64,000 nt of DNA from Pseudomonas agarici (lineage in GTDB: Bacteria; Pseudomonadota; Gammaproteobacteria; Pseudomonadales; Pseudomonadaceae). Shown here one piece after another: positions 8,836 through 17,417 of this stretch. The stretch is taken from positions 1 through 64,000 of the forward strand of contig NZ_FOAR01000031.1 of NCBI RefSeq assembly GCF_900109755.1, in the 5' to 3' direction. Under the pieces are notes generated by a model that did no database searches, was not told where the DNA came from, and saw only the letters and a program-made list of their open reading frames with translations. The stretch's first letter is position 1. Each line of letters begins with the position of its first letter. Both the position numbers and the translations under genes were made by a program.

Positions 8836-9483
8836 ATGACTACCCAACGTCACTACTCGCCGATTGATCGTCTGCTACTGCAAGCCGATACCGCCATGCG
8901 CACCTTGCTGCCCTTCAGCGGCCAACCGTATCGCCCGTCGCCGGCCATCGTCCGGCCCGAAGCACAGATGAGCGAGAACGACACCCGTCACGTCGCCGGA
9001 CTGATGCGCATCAACCACACCGGCGAAGTCTGTGCCCAGGCGCTGTATCAAGGCCAGGCGCTGACCGCCAAGCTGCCTCATATACGTGAGGCGATGGAGC
9101 AGGCTGCCGAGGAAGAAATCGATCACCTGGCCTGGTGCGAGCAACGCATCCGCCAGTTGGGCAGCCGTCCCAGCGTATTGAATCCCTTGTTCTACGGACT
9201 GTCTTTCGGTATCGGCGCGGCCGCTGGTTTGATCAGCGACAAGGTCAGCCTTGGGTTCGTTGCGGCGACCGAGGATCAGGTCTGCAAACACCTGAACGAG
9301 CATCTCGAACAACTCCCCGCAGAAGATGAAAAATCCAGGGCGATTCTCGAACAGATGCGTATCGATGAAGAACATCACGCTGAATCCGCGCTCGACGCTG
9401 GCGGCTTTCGTTTCCCGACACCGGTGAAGTTCGGTATGAGTCTGCTGGCCAAGGTCATGACCAAAAGCACCTACCGCATCTGA
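8836..9483 (+). CDS. coq7: 2-polyprenyl-3-methyl-6-methoxy-1,4-benzoquinone monooxygenase
   Basis: Di-iron hydroxylase for the last ring hydroxylation of ubiquinone synthesis. The 215-residue protein shows the carboxylate-bridged di-iron motifs: HTGEVCAQALY, the EEEIDHLAW motif and a C-terminal DEEHHAE motif. A good GGAGG ribosome site precedes the ATG. It converges on the osmC-like gene; in P. aeruginosa a speD gene lies between these two, and it is absent here. Confidence 0.94.
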   Translation: MTTQRHYSPIDRLLLQADTAMRTLLPFSGQPYRPSPAIVRPEAQMSENDTRHVAGLMRINHTGEVCAQALYQGQALTAKLPHIREAMEQAAEEEIDHLAWCEQRIRQLGSRPSVLNPLFYGLSFGIGAAAGLISDKVSLGFVAATEDQVCKHLNEHLEQLPAEDEKSRAILEQMRIDEEHHAESALDAGGFRFPTPVKFGMSLLAKVMTKSTYRI

Positions 9484-9503
9484 AGCAGTCGGGCGCGAAG
9501 CGC

Positions 9504-9524
9504 AAAAAAGCGCCAAACAGGCGC
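9504..9524 (-). terminator. Terminator downstream of the OsmC-like gene
   Basis: Stem GCGCC/GGCGC with loop AAACA; on the minus strand it is followed directly by a run of T residues. It lies in the 50-bp gap between the convergent coq7 and OsmC-like genes. Confidence 0.65.
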
Positions 9525-9533
9525 AATTTCGAC

Positions 9534-9956
9534 TCAACCGAGCTCGATAATCTCGTAGTCATGACTGATAGCGACGCCAGCGGCCCCGAGCATGATCGAG
9601 GCCGAACAGTATTTCTCGGCGGACAGTTCGATCGCTCGTTTGACCTGGGCGTCCTTCAAGCCACGCCCCTTGACCACGAAGTGCAGATGGATCTTGGTGA
9701 ACACCTTCGGATCTTCGGTCGCCCGCTCCGCTTCGAGAAAGGCTTCGCAGCTTTCGACGGCCTGGCGCGACTTCTTCAGAATGCTGACCACATCGAAATT
9801 GCTGCAACCGCCCATACCCAGCAGGACCATCTCCATGGGGCGCACGCCCAGGTTGCGACCACCGCTTTCCGGCGGGCCGTCCATCACCACCACATGCCCG
9901 CTACCCGACTCTCCGAGAAACATGGCTTCGCCAGCCCATTGGATGCGTGCCTTCAT
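9534..9956 (-). CDS. OsmC family peroxiredoxin-like protein
   Basis: 140-residue protein of the OsmC/Ohr fold with both peroxidatic-system cysteines, C51 in GMGGCSNFD and C117 in EKYCSAS. Family members reduce organic or fatty-acid hydroperoxides with lipoyl or thiol partners. The spacing and the VRPMEMVLLGMGGCS signature fit the YhfA-like OsmC subgroup rather than Ohr, so the substrate is open. It is divergent from vfr, with about 205 bp between them. Confidence 0.87.
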   Translation of the reverse strand: MKARIQWAGEAMFLGESGSGHVVVMDGPPESGGRNLGVRPMEMVLLGMGGCSNFDVVSILKKSRQAVESCEAFLEAERATEDPKVFTKIHLHFVVKGRGLKDAQVKRAIELSAEKYCSASIMLGAAGVAISHDYEIIELG

Positions 9957-10161
9957 TGCAAGACTCCACCGTTAAAAAAGGGTTGCCAGCTTAGCACAGC
10001 GCTTGCTACAGCCAGGTGGCGACTGGCTGATCGGCTAGGTAAATTCCGCAATCTTCGCACAATGTGTCTGTTAAGCTGGCGCCAAATCGATGGCGTTATG
10101 CCATCCTTCGCACTACAACAAAAAAACTAACCACACTGCGCAGTCTTTTCGGGAAATAACC

Positions 10162-10806
10162 ATGGTTGCTCTGGCTTCCACCCCCAAGATCAAAAACCTC
10201 GACAAACTGCTGATGCATTGTCAGCGCCGACGCTACCCGGCCAAGAGCAATATCATTTGCGCCGGTGATCGCTCGCAAACCCTGTTTTTTATTGTAAAGG
10301 GTTCGGTCACCATCCTGATCGAGGACGATGACCGGCGAGAAATGATTATCGCCTATCTCAACGCCGGCGACTTCTTCGGTGAACTGGGATTGTTCGAGCA
10401 GGCTGGCCACGAACAGGAGCGCAGCGCCTGGGTGCGCGCCAAGATCGAATGTGAAGTGGCGGAGATCAGCTACAGCAAATTCCGCGAGCTGGCCCAACAG
10501 GATCCGGACATTCTTTACGCCCTCAGCGGCCAGATCGCCCAGCGCCTGCGCAATACCACCCGCAAAGTCGGTGACCTGGCGTTCTTCGACGTCACCGGAC
10601 GTGTCGCTCGCTGCCTGCTGGAGCTGTGCAAGCAGCCGGACGCCATGACTCACCCGGACGGTATGCAGATCAAGATTACCCGCCAGGAAATCGGGCGTAT
10701 CGTCGGCTGTTCGCGGGAAATGGTCGGTCGTGTGCTCAAGGGGCTGGAGGAACAGAATCTGGTACACGTCAAAGGCAAGACCATGGTGGTGTTCGGCACC
10801 CGCTAG
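10162..10806 (+). CDS. vfr: cAMP-activated global transcriptional regulator Vfr
   Basis: 214-residue CRP-family regulator: cyclic-nucleotide-binding domain in the N-terminal two thirds (GDFFGELGLF phosphate-binding cassette) and a winged helix-turn-helix around residues 170-200 (ITRQEIGRIVGCSREMVGRVL). It is close to P. aeruginosa Vfr throughout. The ATG at 10162 gives the family N-terminus; the upstream extension to 10090 is not conserved. Vfr in P. aeruginosa controls virulence, quorum sensing and motility. Its stop codon overlaps the last codons of the convergent lipoate-ligase-like gene. Confidence 0.95.
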   Translation: MVALASTPKIKNLDKLLMHCQRRRYPAKSNIICAGDRSQTLFFIVKGSVTILIEDDDRREMIIAYLNAGDFFGELGLFEQAGHEQERSAWVRAKIECEVAEISYSKFRELAQQDPDILYALSGQIAQRLRNTTRKVGDLAFFDVTGRVARCLLELCKQPDAMTHPDGMQIKITRQEIGRIVGCSREMVGRVLKGLEEQNLVHVKGKTMVVFGTR

Positions 10807-11504
10807 ACAGACTGTATATCCTCCAGCATCTGCTGGTATCGCCCGGCCAGATGCTCAAGGAATAGGGGGGCTGGATACACTTCATGCAGGGCGATATGGC
10901 TGGAAGCACGCACGCGCGACGCCAACCCGCACGCCTGATTGAAACGATTGACCGCCGCGATCATCGAATCGCGCTCATCGTCAATCAGCATCGCGCCATG
11001 TATCAGCCCTACCGGACGGGTTCCGCCCCTGCTTTGCCGCCAGCGCTGGGCGGTGCCGACCAGTTTGCGACCATTGAGATTGACGTTATAGCGACCATCG
11101 CAAAACGCGCCATCAATTTCCCCCAGGGAAGCCGTTCCGCCCAACTCGTCCAGCCCATCGCAGATCGGCCGGCACAAACGCAAATAGCCGGTTTCAATCC
11201 GGTTCTGATCGCCCTCACTGCGCGGCGGCGCATAGACCAGGGCGATATTGACCGTCGAGGCAGATTGCGGCACCGGTTCGCCACCGGTCTCGCGCAACAA
11301 CACCGGCCAGCCGCTGGCAGCCAGAACGTCACCAGCAGGCGCGAAGCCCGGCAGGCGGCTCAGGCGTCGTGGCACAACCAGCGCACGGTCGGTAGGCCGC
11401 CAGAACAGCAGGCCCCCTTCCTGCTCGCCGGCACAGACCGCCGCCAGCAAGTCCTGCTCGGCGCGCAAGCCGGCTTCGATGCTAAGGGCAACGGGCAATG
11501 TCAT
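10803..11504 (-). CDS. Lipoate--protein ligase A family protein
   Basis: 233-residue protein of the biotin/lipoate ligase (BPL_LPL) fold. Supporting motifs are RLSRLPGF and RETGGEPVPQ near the substrate pocket, then DGRYNVNLNGRKLVGTAQRWR, where the conserved lysine of lipoate ligases (GRKLVG) is present, and a later LIHGAML motif. It may attach scavenged lipoate or octanoate to lipoyl domains. The main lipA-lipB pathway is elsewhere, so this would be a salvage or specialised ligase. It overlaps vfr tail-to-tail by 4 bp and follows trpC on the same strand after about 65 bp. Confidence 0.8.
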   Translation of the reverse strand: MTLPVALSIEAGLRAEQDLLAAVCAGEQEGGLLFWRPTDRALVVPRRLSRLPGFAPAGDVLAASGWPVLLRETGGEPVPQSASTVNIALVYAPPRSEGDQNRIETGYLRLCRPICDGLDELGGTASLGEIDGAFCDGRYNVNLNGRKLVGTAQRWRQSRGGTRPVGLIHGAMLIDDERDSMIAAVNRFNQACGLASRVRASSHIALHEVYPAPLFLEHLAGRYQQMLEDIQSV

Positions 11505-11569
11505 CGCAAATTTCCTTGGGTCGCCCCTCTAAAGAGGCCGGCAATGCCAGCTTCCTCCACCCGCTCGAC

Positions 11570-12409
11570 TCAATCCAGGGCGCAGCAACTGACCAGCGGT
11601 GCCCCGCGCTCCGGAAAGAACAGCCGTTGCAATTCGTCTCCCGGGCTTTCGGCACGCATGAACGCTTCACCCACCAGGAACGAGTACACCTCGCTGATTT
11701 CCATCAGCTCGACATCGGCCCGATTGAGGATACCGCTTTCGGTGATCACCAGGCGGTCGCGTGGCACCATCGGCAACAGGTCGAGGGTGGTTTCGAGACT
11801 GACCTCGAAGGTGTGCAGGTTACGGTTGTTGATGCCGATCAGCGGTGTATCGAGATGCTTCAGCGCCCGTTCCAACTCGGCGGCGTCATGGGACTCCACC
11901 AACACGTCAAGGCCGACACTCTTGGCGACCGCGGCCAACTCGACCATTCGCACATCGTCCAGCGCAGCAACGATCAACAGGATGCAGTCGGCGCCCATCG
12001 CCCGGGCTTCGACGATCTGGTACGGGTCGACCATGAAATCCTTGCGGATCACTGGTAACTTGCAGGCAGCGCGAGCCTGCTGCAGATACAGGTCCGAACC
12101 CTGGAAATAATCCACGTCGGTCAGTACCGAAAGACAGGTCGCCCCACCCTTCTCGTAGCTCATGGCGATATCAGCCGGGATGAAGTTCTCGCGAATGACG
12201 CCCTTGCTCGGCGAGGCCTTCTTGATTTCGGCAATCACCGCCGGATGCTTGAGCCTGGCCTGCTCAATCAGCGCCTTGGCGAAGCCACGCGGGGCGTCAG
12301 CGGCTCGGGCCAGGTTCTCCAGCTCGGCCAGACCCACCCGAGCGCGACGTTCAGCCACTTCCTCGGCCTTGCGCCGCAGTATCTTTTCCAGAACGGTTGG
12401 TATACTCAT
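11570..12409 (-). CDS. trpC: Indole-3-glycerol-phosphate synthase
   Basis: 279-residue TIM-barrel enzyme of tryptophan synthesis, converting CdRP to indole-3-glycerol phosphate. Recognisable motifs: VIAEIKKASPSKG (catalytic Lys, substrate phosphate region), VIRKDFMVDPYQI and LIGINNRNL. It is the monofunctional form; the PRA isomerase domain (TrpF) is separate, as usual in pseudomonads. Its ATG overlaps the trpD stop by 4 bp. Confidence 0.96.
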   Translation of the reverse strand: MSIPTVLEKILRRKAEEVAERRARVGLAELENLARAADAPRGFAKALIEQARLKHPAVIAEIKKASPSKGVIRENFIPADIAMSYEKGGATCLSVLTDVDYFQGSDLYLQQARAACKLPVIRKDFMVDPYQIVEARAMGADCILLIVAALDDVRMVELAAVAKSVGLDVLVESHDAAELERALKHLDTPLIGINNRNLHTFEVSLETTLDLLPMVPRDRLVITESGILNRADVELMEISEVYSFLVGEAFMRAESPGDELQRLFFPERGAPLVSCCALD

Positions 12410-13455
12410 GCTTCATTCTCCTGCTTGAACACGGCGGTGAACGCGCCCAACTCTTCGAGCTTCTCACGGGCCAGGCCGGTGTGAAGCGCGTCGTGAGCCA
12501 GGGCAACGCCCTCTTTCAGGCTGCTGGCATGATCGGCGGCATATAGCGCGGCACCGGCATTAAGCATGATCATTTCCGCGGCTTTCTGACCATTCTCGGT
12601 TTTGCGGCGACCCAACGCATCATGGATCAACGCCAGGGAGGCCGCCGGGCTGTCAACCACCAGGCCGAACAGGCTCTGGCTTTTTATACCCAAGTCTTCG
12701 GGCTGAACCCAATATTCTGTTATTGCGTCGTTTTTCAACTCGGCCACATAAGTTGGCGCCGCAAGGCTGAATTCGTCCAGACCGTCCTGGGAGTGCACCA
12801 CCAGCACATGCTTGCTGCCCATACGTTGCAAGACTTCCGCCAACGGTCGGCAGAGTGCCTGGTTGAAAACGCCGATCACCTGATGTTTCACGCCGGCCGG
12901 ATTCGTAAGCGGGCCGAGCATGTTGAACAAGGTGCGCAGGCCGAGATCACGGCGCGGGCCAGCCGCGTGCTTCATGGCACTGTGATGAGTCTGGGCGAAC
13001 ATGAAGCCGATGCCAACATTATCGATGCAACGTGCTACCTGGACAGGCGTCAGGTTCAGATAGATGCCGGCCGCTTCGAGCAAATCGGCGCTGCCGCTCT
13101 TACCCGATACAGCGCGGTTGCCGTGCTTGGCGACGGTACAACCCGCCGCCGCGACCACGAAGGCCGAGGCAGTGGACACATTGAAGATATTCGCACCGTC
13201 GCCGCCGGTGCCGACCACATCGACCACGCCATCGAGGCTCTTGAGCTCGACCTTGTCCGCCAGCTCGCGCATGACCGATACCGCACCGACAATCTCGTCG
13301 ATACTTTCGCTCTTCATGCGCATGGCCATCATGAATGCGCCTATCTGCGCCTCGGTGCATTGCCCGGTCATGATTTCACGCATGACATCGCGCATTTCTT
13401 CGGTGCTCAGGTCCAGATGACCGACGATACGGCTCAGGGCAGTCTTGATATCCAT
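12406..13455 (-). CDS. trpD: Anthranilate phosphoribosyltransferase
   Basis: Transfers phosphoribosyl from PRPP to anthranilate. The 349-residue length fits. It has the VGTGGDGANIFNVST PRPP/metal-binding motif near residue 83 and the KHGNRAVSGKSGSADLLEA segment. It is the stand-alone form rather than a TrpGD fusion. It lies 9 bp downstream of trpG and overlaps trpC by 4 bp, so trpG-trpD-trpC are one translationally coupled unit. Confidence 0.96.
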   Translation of the reverse strand: MDIKTALSRIVGHLDLSTEEMRDVMREIMTGQCTEAQIGAFMMAMRMKSESIDEIVGAVSVMRELADKVELKSLDGVVDVVGTGGDGANIFNVSTASAFVVAAAGCTVAKHGNRAVSGKSGSADLLEAAGIYLNLTPVQVARCIDNVGIGFMFAQTHHSAMKHAAGPRRDLGLRTLFNMLGPLTNPAGVKHQVIGVFNQALCRPLAEVLQRMGSKHVLVVHSQDGLDEFSLAAPTYVAELKNDAITEYWVQPEDLGIKSQSLFGLVVDSPAASLALIHDALGRRKTENGQKAAEMIMLNAGAALYAADHASSLKEGVALAHDALHTGLAREKLEELGAFTAVFKQENEA

Positions 13456-13464
13456 GAAAAGTCC

Positions 13465-14058
13465 TTAGCGCACGCCGCCGGTCTGCTTGAGAAAGTTGGC
13501 GAACATCTGGTGGCCCTGCTCGGAGAGAATCGATTCGGGGTGGAATTGCACCCCTTCAATGTTCAGTGTCTTGTGGCGCAGGCCCATGATTTCGTCGACC
13601 GAACCGTCTGCCAGTTGCGTCCAGGCGGTCAGCTCCAGGCAGTCAGGCAGGGTTTCGCGCTTGACCACCAGGGAATGATAGCGGGTGACCGTCAGTGGCA
13701 GCTTGAGACCTTCGAACACACCCTTGCCCTCATGGAACAACGGGCTGGTCTTGCCGTGCATGACCTGGCGGGCACGCACCACGTCGCCACCAAAAGCCTG
13801 GCCGATGGATTGATGCCCCAGGCAGACACCGAGAATCGGCAGTTTGCCGGCAAAATGCATGATTGTTTCCAGGGAAATGCCGGCCTCGGTCGGCGTGCAA
13901 GGGCCTGGCGAAACCACGATACGCTCGGGCTTGAGGGCTTCGATTTCGGCCACGGTCAGTTCGTCGTTACGCACGACCTTGACATCCGCGCCCAACTCAC
14001 CGAGGTATTGCACGACGTTGTAGGTAAACGAATCGTAGTTATCGATCATCAGCAACAT
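13465..14058 (-). CDS. trpG: Anthranilate synthase component II (glutamine amidotransferase)
   Basis: 197-residue class I glutamine amidotransferase that supplies ammonia to TrpE. The nucleophile Cys79 lies in GVCLGHQ and the His-Glu pair in the C-terminal FHPES motif. The ATG at 14058 is set by an AGGAG site upstream and by the family start MLLMIDNYDSFTYN. Only 13 bp separate it from the trpE stop. In P. aeruginosa the trpE and trpG genes are split by the R/F pyocin cluster. Confidence 0.96.
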   Translation of the reverse strand: MLLMIDNYDSFTYNVVQYLGELGADVKVVRNDELTVAEIEALKPERIVVSPGPCTPTEAGISLETIMHFAGKLPILGVCLGHQSIGQAFGGDVVRARQVMHGKTSPLFHEGKGVFEGLKLPLTVTRYHSLVVKRETLPDCLELTAWTQLADGSVDEIMGLRHKTLNIEGVQFHPESILSEQGHQMFANFLKQTGGVR

Positions 14059-14071
14059 GACAAAAAGCTCC

Positions 14072-15559
14072 TCAGGCGTCAGACGCAGGGGGTTGTTCAG
14101 CAAGGGCTACCGCACGGAACATCGCACGACGCTTGTTCAGCGTTTCTTCCCATTCCAGCGCCGGTACCGAGTCGGCGACGATGCCGCCACCGGCCTGCAC
14201 ATGCAATTCGCCGTTCTTGATCACCGCGGTACGAATGGCGATGGCAGTGTCCATGTTGCCGTTCCAGGCGTAGTAACCGACCGCGCCGCCATATATGCCG
14301 CGCTTGACCGGTTCGAGTTCGTCGATGATCTCCATGGCGCGGATCTTCGGCGCACCGGACAAGGTGCCGGCCGGCAAGATGGCCCGCAGTGCGTCCATGG
14401 ACGTCAGCCCGGTCTTCAACTGACCGGTGACGTTGGACACGATATGCATGACGTTGGAATAGCGCTCGATCACCATCTTCTCGGTGAGTTTCACCGAGCC
14501 GATCTCGGAGACCCGACCGGTATCGTTGCGCCCCAGGTCGATCAACATCAGGTGCTCGGCGATTTCCTTGGCATCGGACAGCAGGTCTTCTTCCATGGCC
14601 CGATCAGCTTCTTCGTTGGCGCCTCGCGGGCGGGTACCAGCCACTGGCCGCACGGTGATCAGGCCGTCTTCGACCCGCACCAGTACTTCCGGCGAACTAC
14701 CGACGACATGGAAATCACCGAAATTGAAGAAGTACATGTACGGCGTCGGGTTGAAGCAGCGCAACGCCCGGTAAAGGTCGATGGGCGCGGCCTTGAAGTC
14801 GATGGACATGCGCTGGGACGGCACCACCTGCATGCAGTCGCCGGCCAGGATGTATTCCTTGATGGTATCGACTGCGCGCTCATAGTCGTCCTGGGTGAAA
14901 CTCGAACGGAATACCGGGTCGGCGGCGGGCGGCCGATCCAATTCCAATCCACGACGTGGCGTGATTGGCTGGCGCAACTGTTCCAGCAGCTCGCGCAAAC
15001 GCGTCTGGCCTTGTTCGTAGGCATCGTCCTGGGAGGGATCGGCCAGGACGATGGCGTGCATCTTGCCGGCGAGGTTGTCGAATACCACCACGGCGTCGGA
15101 AACCATCAGCAGGATATCCGGCACACCCAGCGGATCTGGATTCGGGCATTTGCCGAGGCGTTTTTCCACATAGCGCACACAGTCATAACCGAAGTAGCCC
15201 ACCAGGCCGCCGTTGAAGCGCGGTAGACCGGCGATGGTCGGTACGTTGTAGCGGGCCTTGAACTCTTCGACGAAGGCCAGGCAATCTTCGGCCTCGCGAC
15301 TTTCGATCTCGACGCCGTCGTGGGTCACGCTGATCCGCTGGTCATGCACCCGCAGTACTGTGCGGCACGGCAGGCCGATAATCGAGTAACGGCCCCATTT
15401 CTCTCCGCCCTGCACCGATTCCAGCAGGTAGGAGTTGGGCTGGTCGGCCAGCTTCAGATAGATCGACAGCGGAGTATCGAAGTCGGCCAGGGTTTCGCAG
15501 GCAAGCGGGATGCGGTTATAGCCGGCAGCGGCCAAACGCAGGAATTCTTCGCGGGTCAT
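14072..15559 (-). CDS. trpE: Anthranilate synthase component I
   Basis: Chorismate-utilising enzyme of 495 residues that forms anthranilate with TrpG. The N-terminal domain contains the tryptophan-feedback motif region (LLESVQGGEKWGRYSIIG). The C-terminal catalytic domain has GGGIVADSVPALEWEET and PSQRMSIDF. A GAGG ribosome site precedes the ATG at 15559. It is the first trp gene of a trpE-G-D-C order that is contiguous here; trpF, trpB and trpA are not in the window. Confidence 0.96.
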   Translation of the reverse strand: MTREEFLRLAAAGYNRIPLACETLADFDTPLSIYLKLADQPNSYLLESVQGGEKWGRYSIIGLPCRTVLRVHDQRISVTHDGVEIESREAEDCLAFVEEFKARYNVPTIAGLPRFNGGLVGYFGYDCVRYVEKRLGKCPNPDPLGVPDILLMVSDAVVVFDNLAGKMHAIVLADPSQDDAYEQGQTRLRELLEQLRQPITPRRGLELDRPPAADPVFRSSFTQDDYERAVDTIKEYILAGDCMQVVPSQRMSIDFKAAPIDLYRALRCFNPTPYMYFFNFGDFHVVGSSPEVLVRVEDGLITVRPVAGTRPRGANEEADRAMEEDLLSDAKEIAEHLMLIDLGRNDTGRVSEIGSVKLTEKMVIERYSNVMHIVSNVTGQLKTGLTSMDALRAILPAGTLSGAPKIRAMEIIDELEPVKRGIYGGAVGYYAWNGNMDTAIAIRTAVIKNGELHVQAGGGIVADSVPALEWEETLNKRRAMFRAVALAEQPPASDA

Positions 15560-15629
15560 GATAGGCCTCGTGGCTTGAGGTTCAAACAGTCAGGTATGCA
15601 AACGCGCCGCACAGGCGGCCAGGATCATA

Positions 15630-16448
15630 TCAGGCGCGCCAACGCCAACGGGCCAGGGCCTTGATGACTTTCATCCAGAGTTTGCGAGTGACCACCACGA
15701 TGGCGTTTCCAGAAGGGGGTTGAAGACAGTCCATCGACATTAGCTCAGCGCCAGCTTCCAGGCAACCGGGAATCAGTGCGCGCAGGTCGTCGATGACCAA
15801 CGCCGGCTGCTCCTCGGCGATTGGCCGGCCATGGTTGTAGCCATAGCTGAGGGCCACACAGATGACACCGGCAGCCTTGGCAGCCTGCACATCATTGCAT
15901 GAATCGCCGACGAATAGGCACTGCGACGGCGCAATACCGGCCATTTTCATCACATGAAACAGCGCGGCGGGATCGGGCTTGCGCTGCGGCAGGGTATCGC
16001 CGCCGATAATCCAGCGGAAAAACCGCCCCAGCTTCATTTCATCGAGCAACGGGGCGACAAAGCGTTCGGGCTTGTTAGTGATCAAGGCCATTTCCACGCC
16101 CTGCTTGTGCATCCACTTCAAGGCTTCACGCACACCGGGGTAGACCGTAGTCAGGTGATGACCGTCGCCGTAGGCTGCCATGAAGATTTCCAGTGCCTGT
16201 TCGGCGTCGCTGTCGGCCACCGCCGCATGATCGAGGCCGCCGGCCAACGCCCGACGCACCAACACCAGGGCGCCGTTGCCGACCCATTCGCGTACGGCCG
16301 CAAGGCCCGCGGCGGGCCGTCCCAGGGTGAGCAGCATTTTGTCCACTGCTGTCGCCATATCTGGCACCGAATCGATCAACGTACCATCCAGATCGAACAT
16401 CACCAGCTTGGGTAGACAGCCCGCAAAGAGCTGCTCGAAGCCGCTCAT
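15630..16448 (-). CDS. gph: Phosphoglycolate phosphatase
   Basis: HAD-superfamily phosphatase that clears 2-phosphoglycolate. The 272-residue product has the nucleophile motif D19-L-D21-G-T, a helical cap, TNKP (motif II), KPDP (motif III Lys) and GDSCNDVQAAKAAG (motif IV). It is about 40 residues longer than typical Gph because of a basic C-terminal tail ending in KALARWRWRA. Its ATG overlaps the rpe stop by 4 bp and trpE follows after 70 bp; this rpe-gph-trpE order is conserved in Pseudomonas. Confidence 0.92.
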   Translation of the reverse strand: MSGFEQLFAGCLPKLVMFDLDGTLIDSVPDMATAVDKMLLTLGRPAAGLAAVREWVGNGALVLVRRALAGGLDHAAVADSDAEQALEIFMAAYGDGHHLTTVYPGVREALKWMHKQGVEMALITNKPERFVAPLLDEMKLGRFFRWIIGGDTLPQRKPDPAALFHVMKMAGIAPSQCLFVGDSCNDVQAAKAAGVICVALSYGYNHGRPIAEEQPALVIDDLRALIPGCLEAGAELMSMDCLQPPSGNAIVVVTRKLWMKVIKALARWRWRA

Positions 16449-17119
16449 GGATGAGCCATCGCCAACTCGGCGCGCATTTTCTGGATGACTTCCCGATAGT
16501 CAGGGGCGTTGAAGATCGCCGAGCCGGCGACAAAGGTATCGGCCCCGGCGGCTGCGATTTCGCGGATGTTGTTCACGTTCACGCCACCGTCGATTTCCAG
16601 GCGGATATCGCGTCCCGAAGCATCGATCAGTGCCCGTGCTTCCCGCAGTTTGTCGAGGGTGCCAGGGATAAACTTCTGTCCGCCGAAGCCTGGGTTGACG
16701 CTCATCAGCAGGACCATGTCGACCTTGTCCATCACGTACTTGAGCACGTCGAGCGGCGTCGCGGGGTTGAACACCAGGCCGGCCTTGCAACCGCCCTCAC
16801 GGATCATCTGCAGGGAGCGGTCGACGTGCAGCGTGGCTTCCGGGTGGAACGTGATGTAGGTCGCACCGGCCTCGATGAAGTCGCCGATGATGCGATCCAC
16901 CGGACTGACCATCAGATGCGCATCGATCGGCGCGCTAATGCCGTACTTGCGCAACGCCGCACAGACCATCGGGCCGATGGTCAGGTTGGGGACGTAATGG
17001 TTGTCCATGACATCGAAGTGAACGATGTCAGCGCCAGCGGCGAGAACGCGGTCCACTTCCAGGCCCAGGCGGGCGAAGTCGGCGGAGAGAATCGACGGAG
17101 CAATTGCGAAGGGCTGCAT
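16445..17119 (-). CDS. rpe: Ribulose-phosphate 3-epimerase
   Basis: 224-residue TIM-barrel enzyme interconverting ribulose-5-P and xylulose-5-P. Motifs: APSILSADFARLG, HFDVMDNHYVPNLTIG (metal ligands His and Asp), HLMV, MSVNPGFGGQ and EIDGGVN. First gene of the rpe-gph pair, coupled by a 4-bp overlap. Its promoter should lie in the 300 bp upstream. Confidence 0.96.
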   Translation of the reverse strand: MQPFAIAPSILSADFARLGLEVDRVLAAGADIVHFDVMDNHYVPNLTIGPMVCAALRKYGISAPIDAHLMVSPVDRIIGDFIEAGATYITFHPEATLHVDRSLQMIREGGCKAGLVFNPATPLDVLKYVMDKVDMVLLMSVNPGFGGQKFIPGTLDKLREARALIDASGRDIRLEIDGGVNVNNIREIAAAGADTFVAGSAIFNAPDYREVIQKMRAELAMAHP

Positions 17120-17417
17120 GACGCACCTTTTTAAGCAGAATCACGATGGCGCGCATTGTATACCTCCTGCTTCGCCACGCGCACCGTGACCGCGATGGAA
17201 CGTTGTCAATGGCAATGCGTAGCCGCCGACGGTCATCGAGCCGGCGCCGGTGCGCGCTGAACAACGGCAGGCGCGGCCTGGTGGAAAGCGATCAAGGTAA
17301 AACACAAACAGCCGATAACCCACAGGCAGCAAAAAACGCGTGATACGACTCATCCACACTGACAAATACTGACCAACCCATTAGGCTGCCAGGATTGTTT
17401 CTGGCCTGGAAAATCCG
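17120..17417. other. Divergent intergenic region rpe / DUF3530 gene
   Basis: About 298 bp between two divergent starts. Short open frames (for example minus strand 17141-17365) have no recognisable protein features. It probably holds the two promoters and their leaders; I saw no repeat or RNA gene. Confidence 0.45.

Noticed and set aside
10118..10130. A-rich AACAAAAA motif upstream of vfr as a possible Hfq/Crc site
   Set aside because: Only a single short match about 30 nt before the start codon; too common to support.
12622..14220. 532-codon plus-strand frame
   Set aside because: Antisense to trpD and trpG and into trpE; no protein-like motifs.
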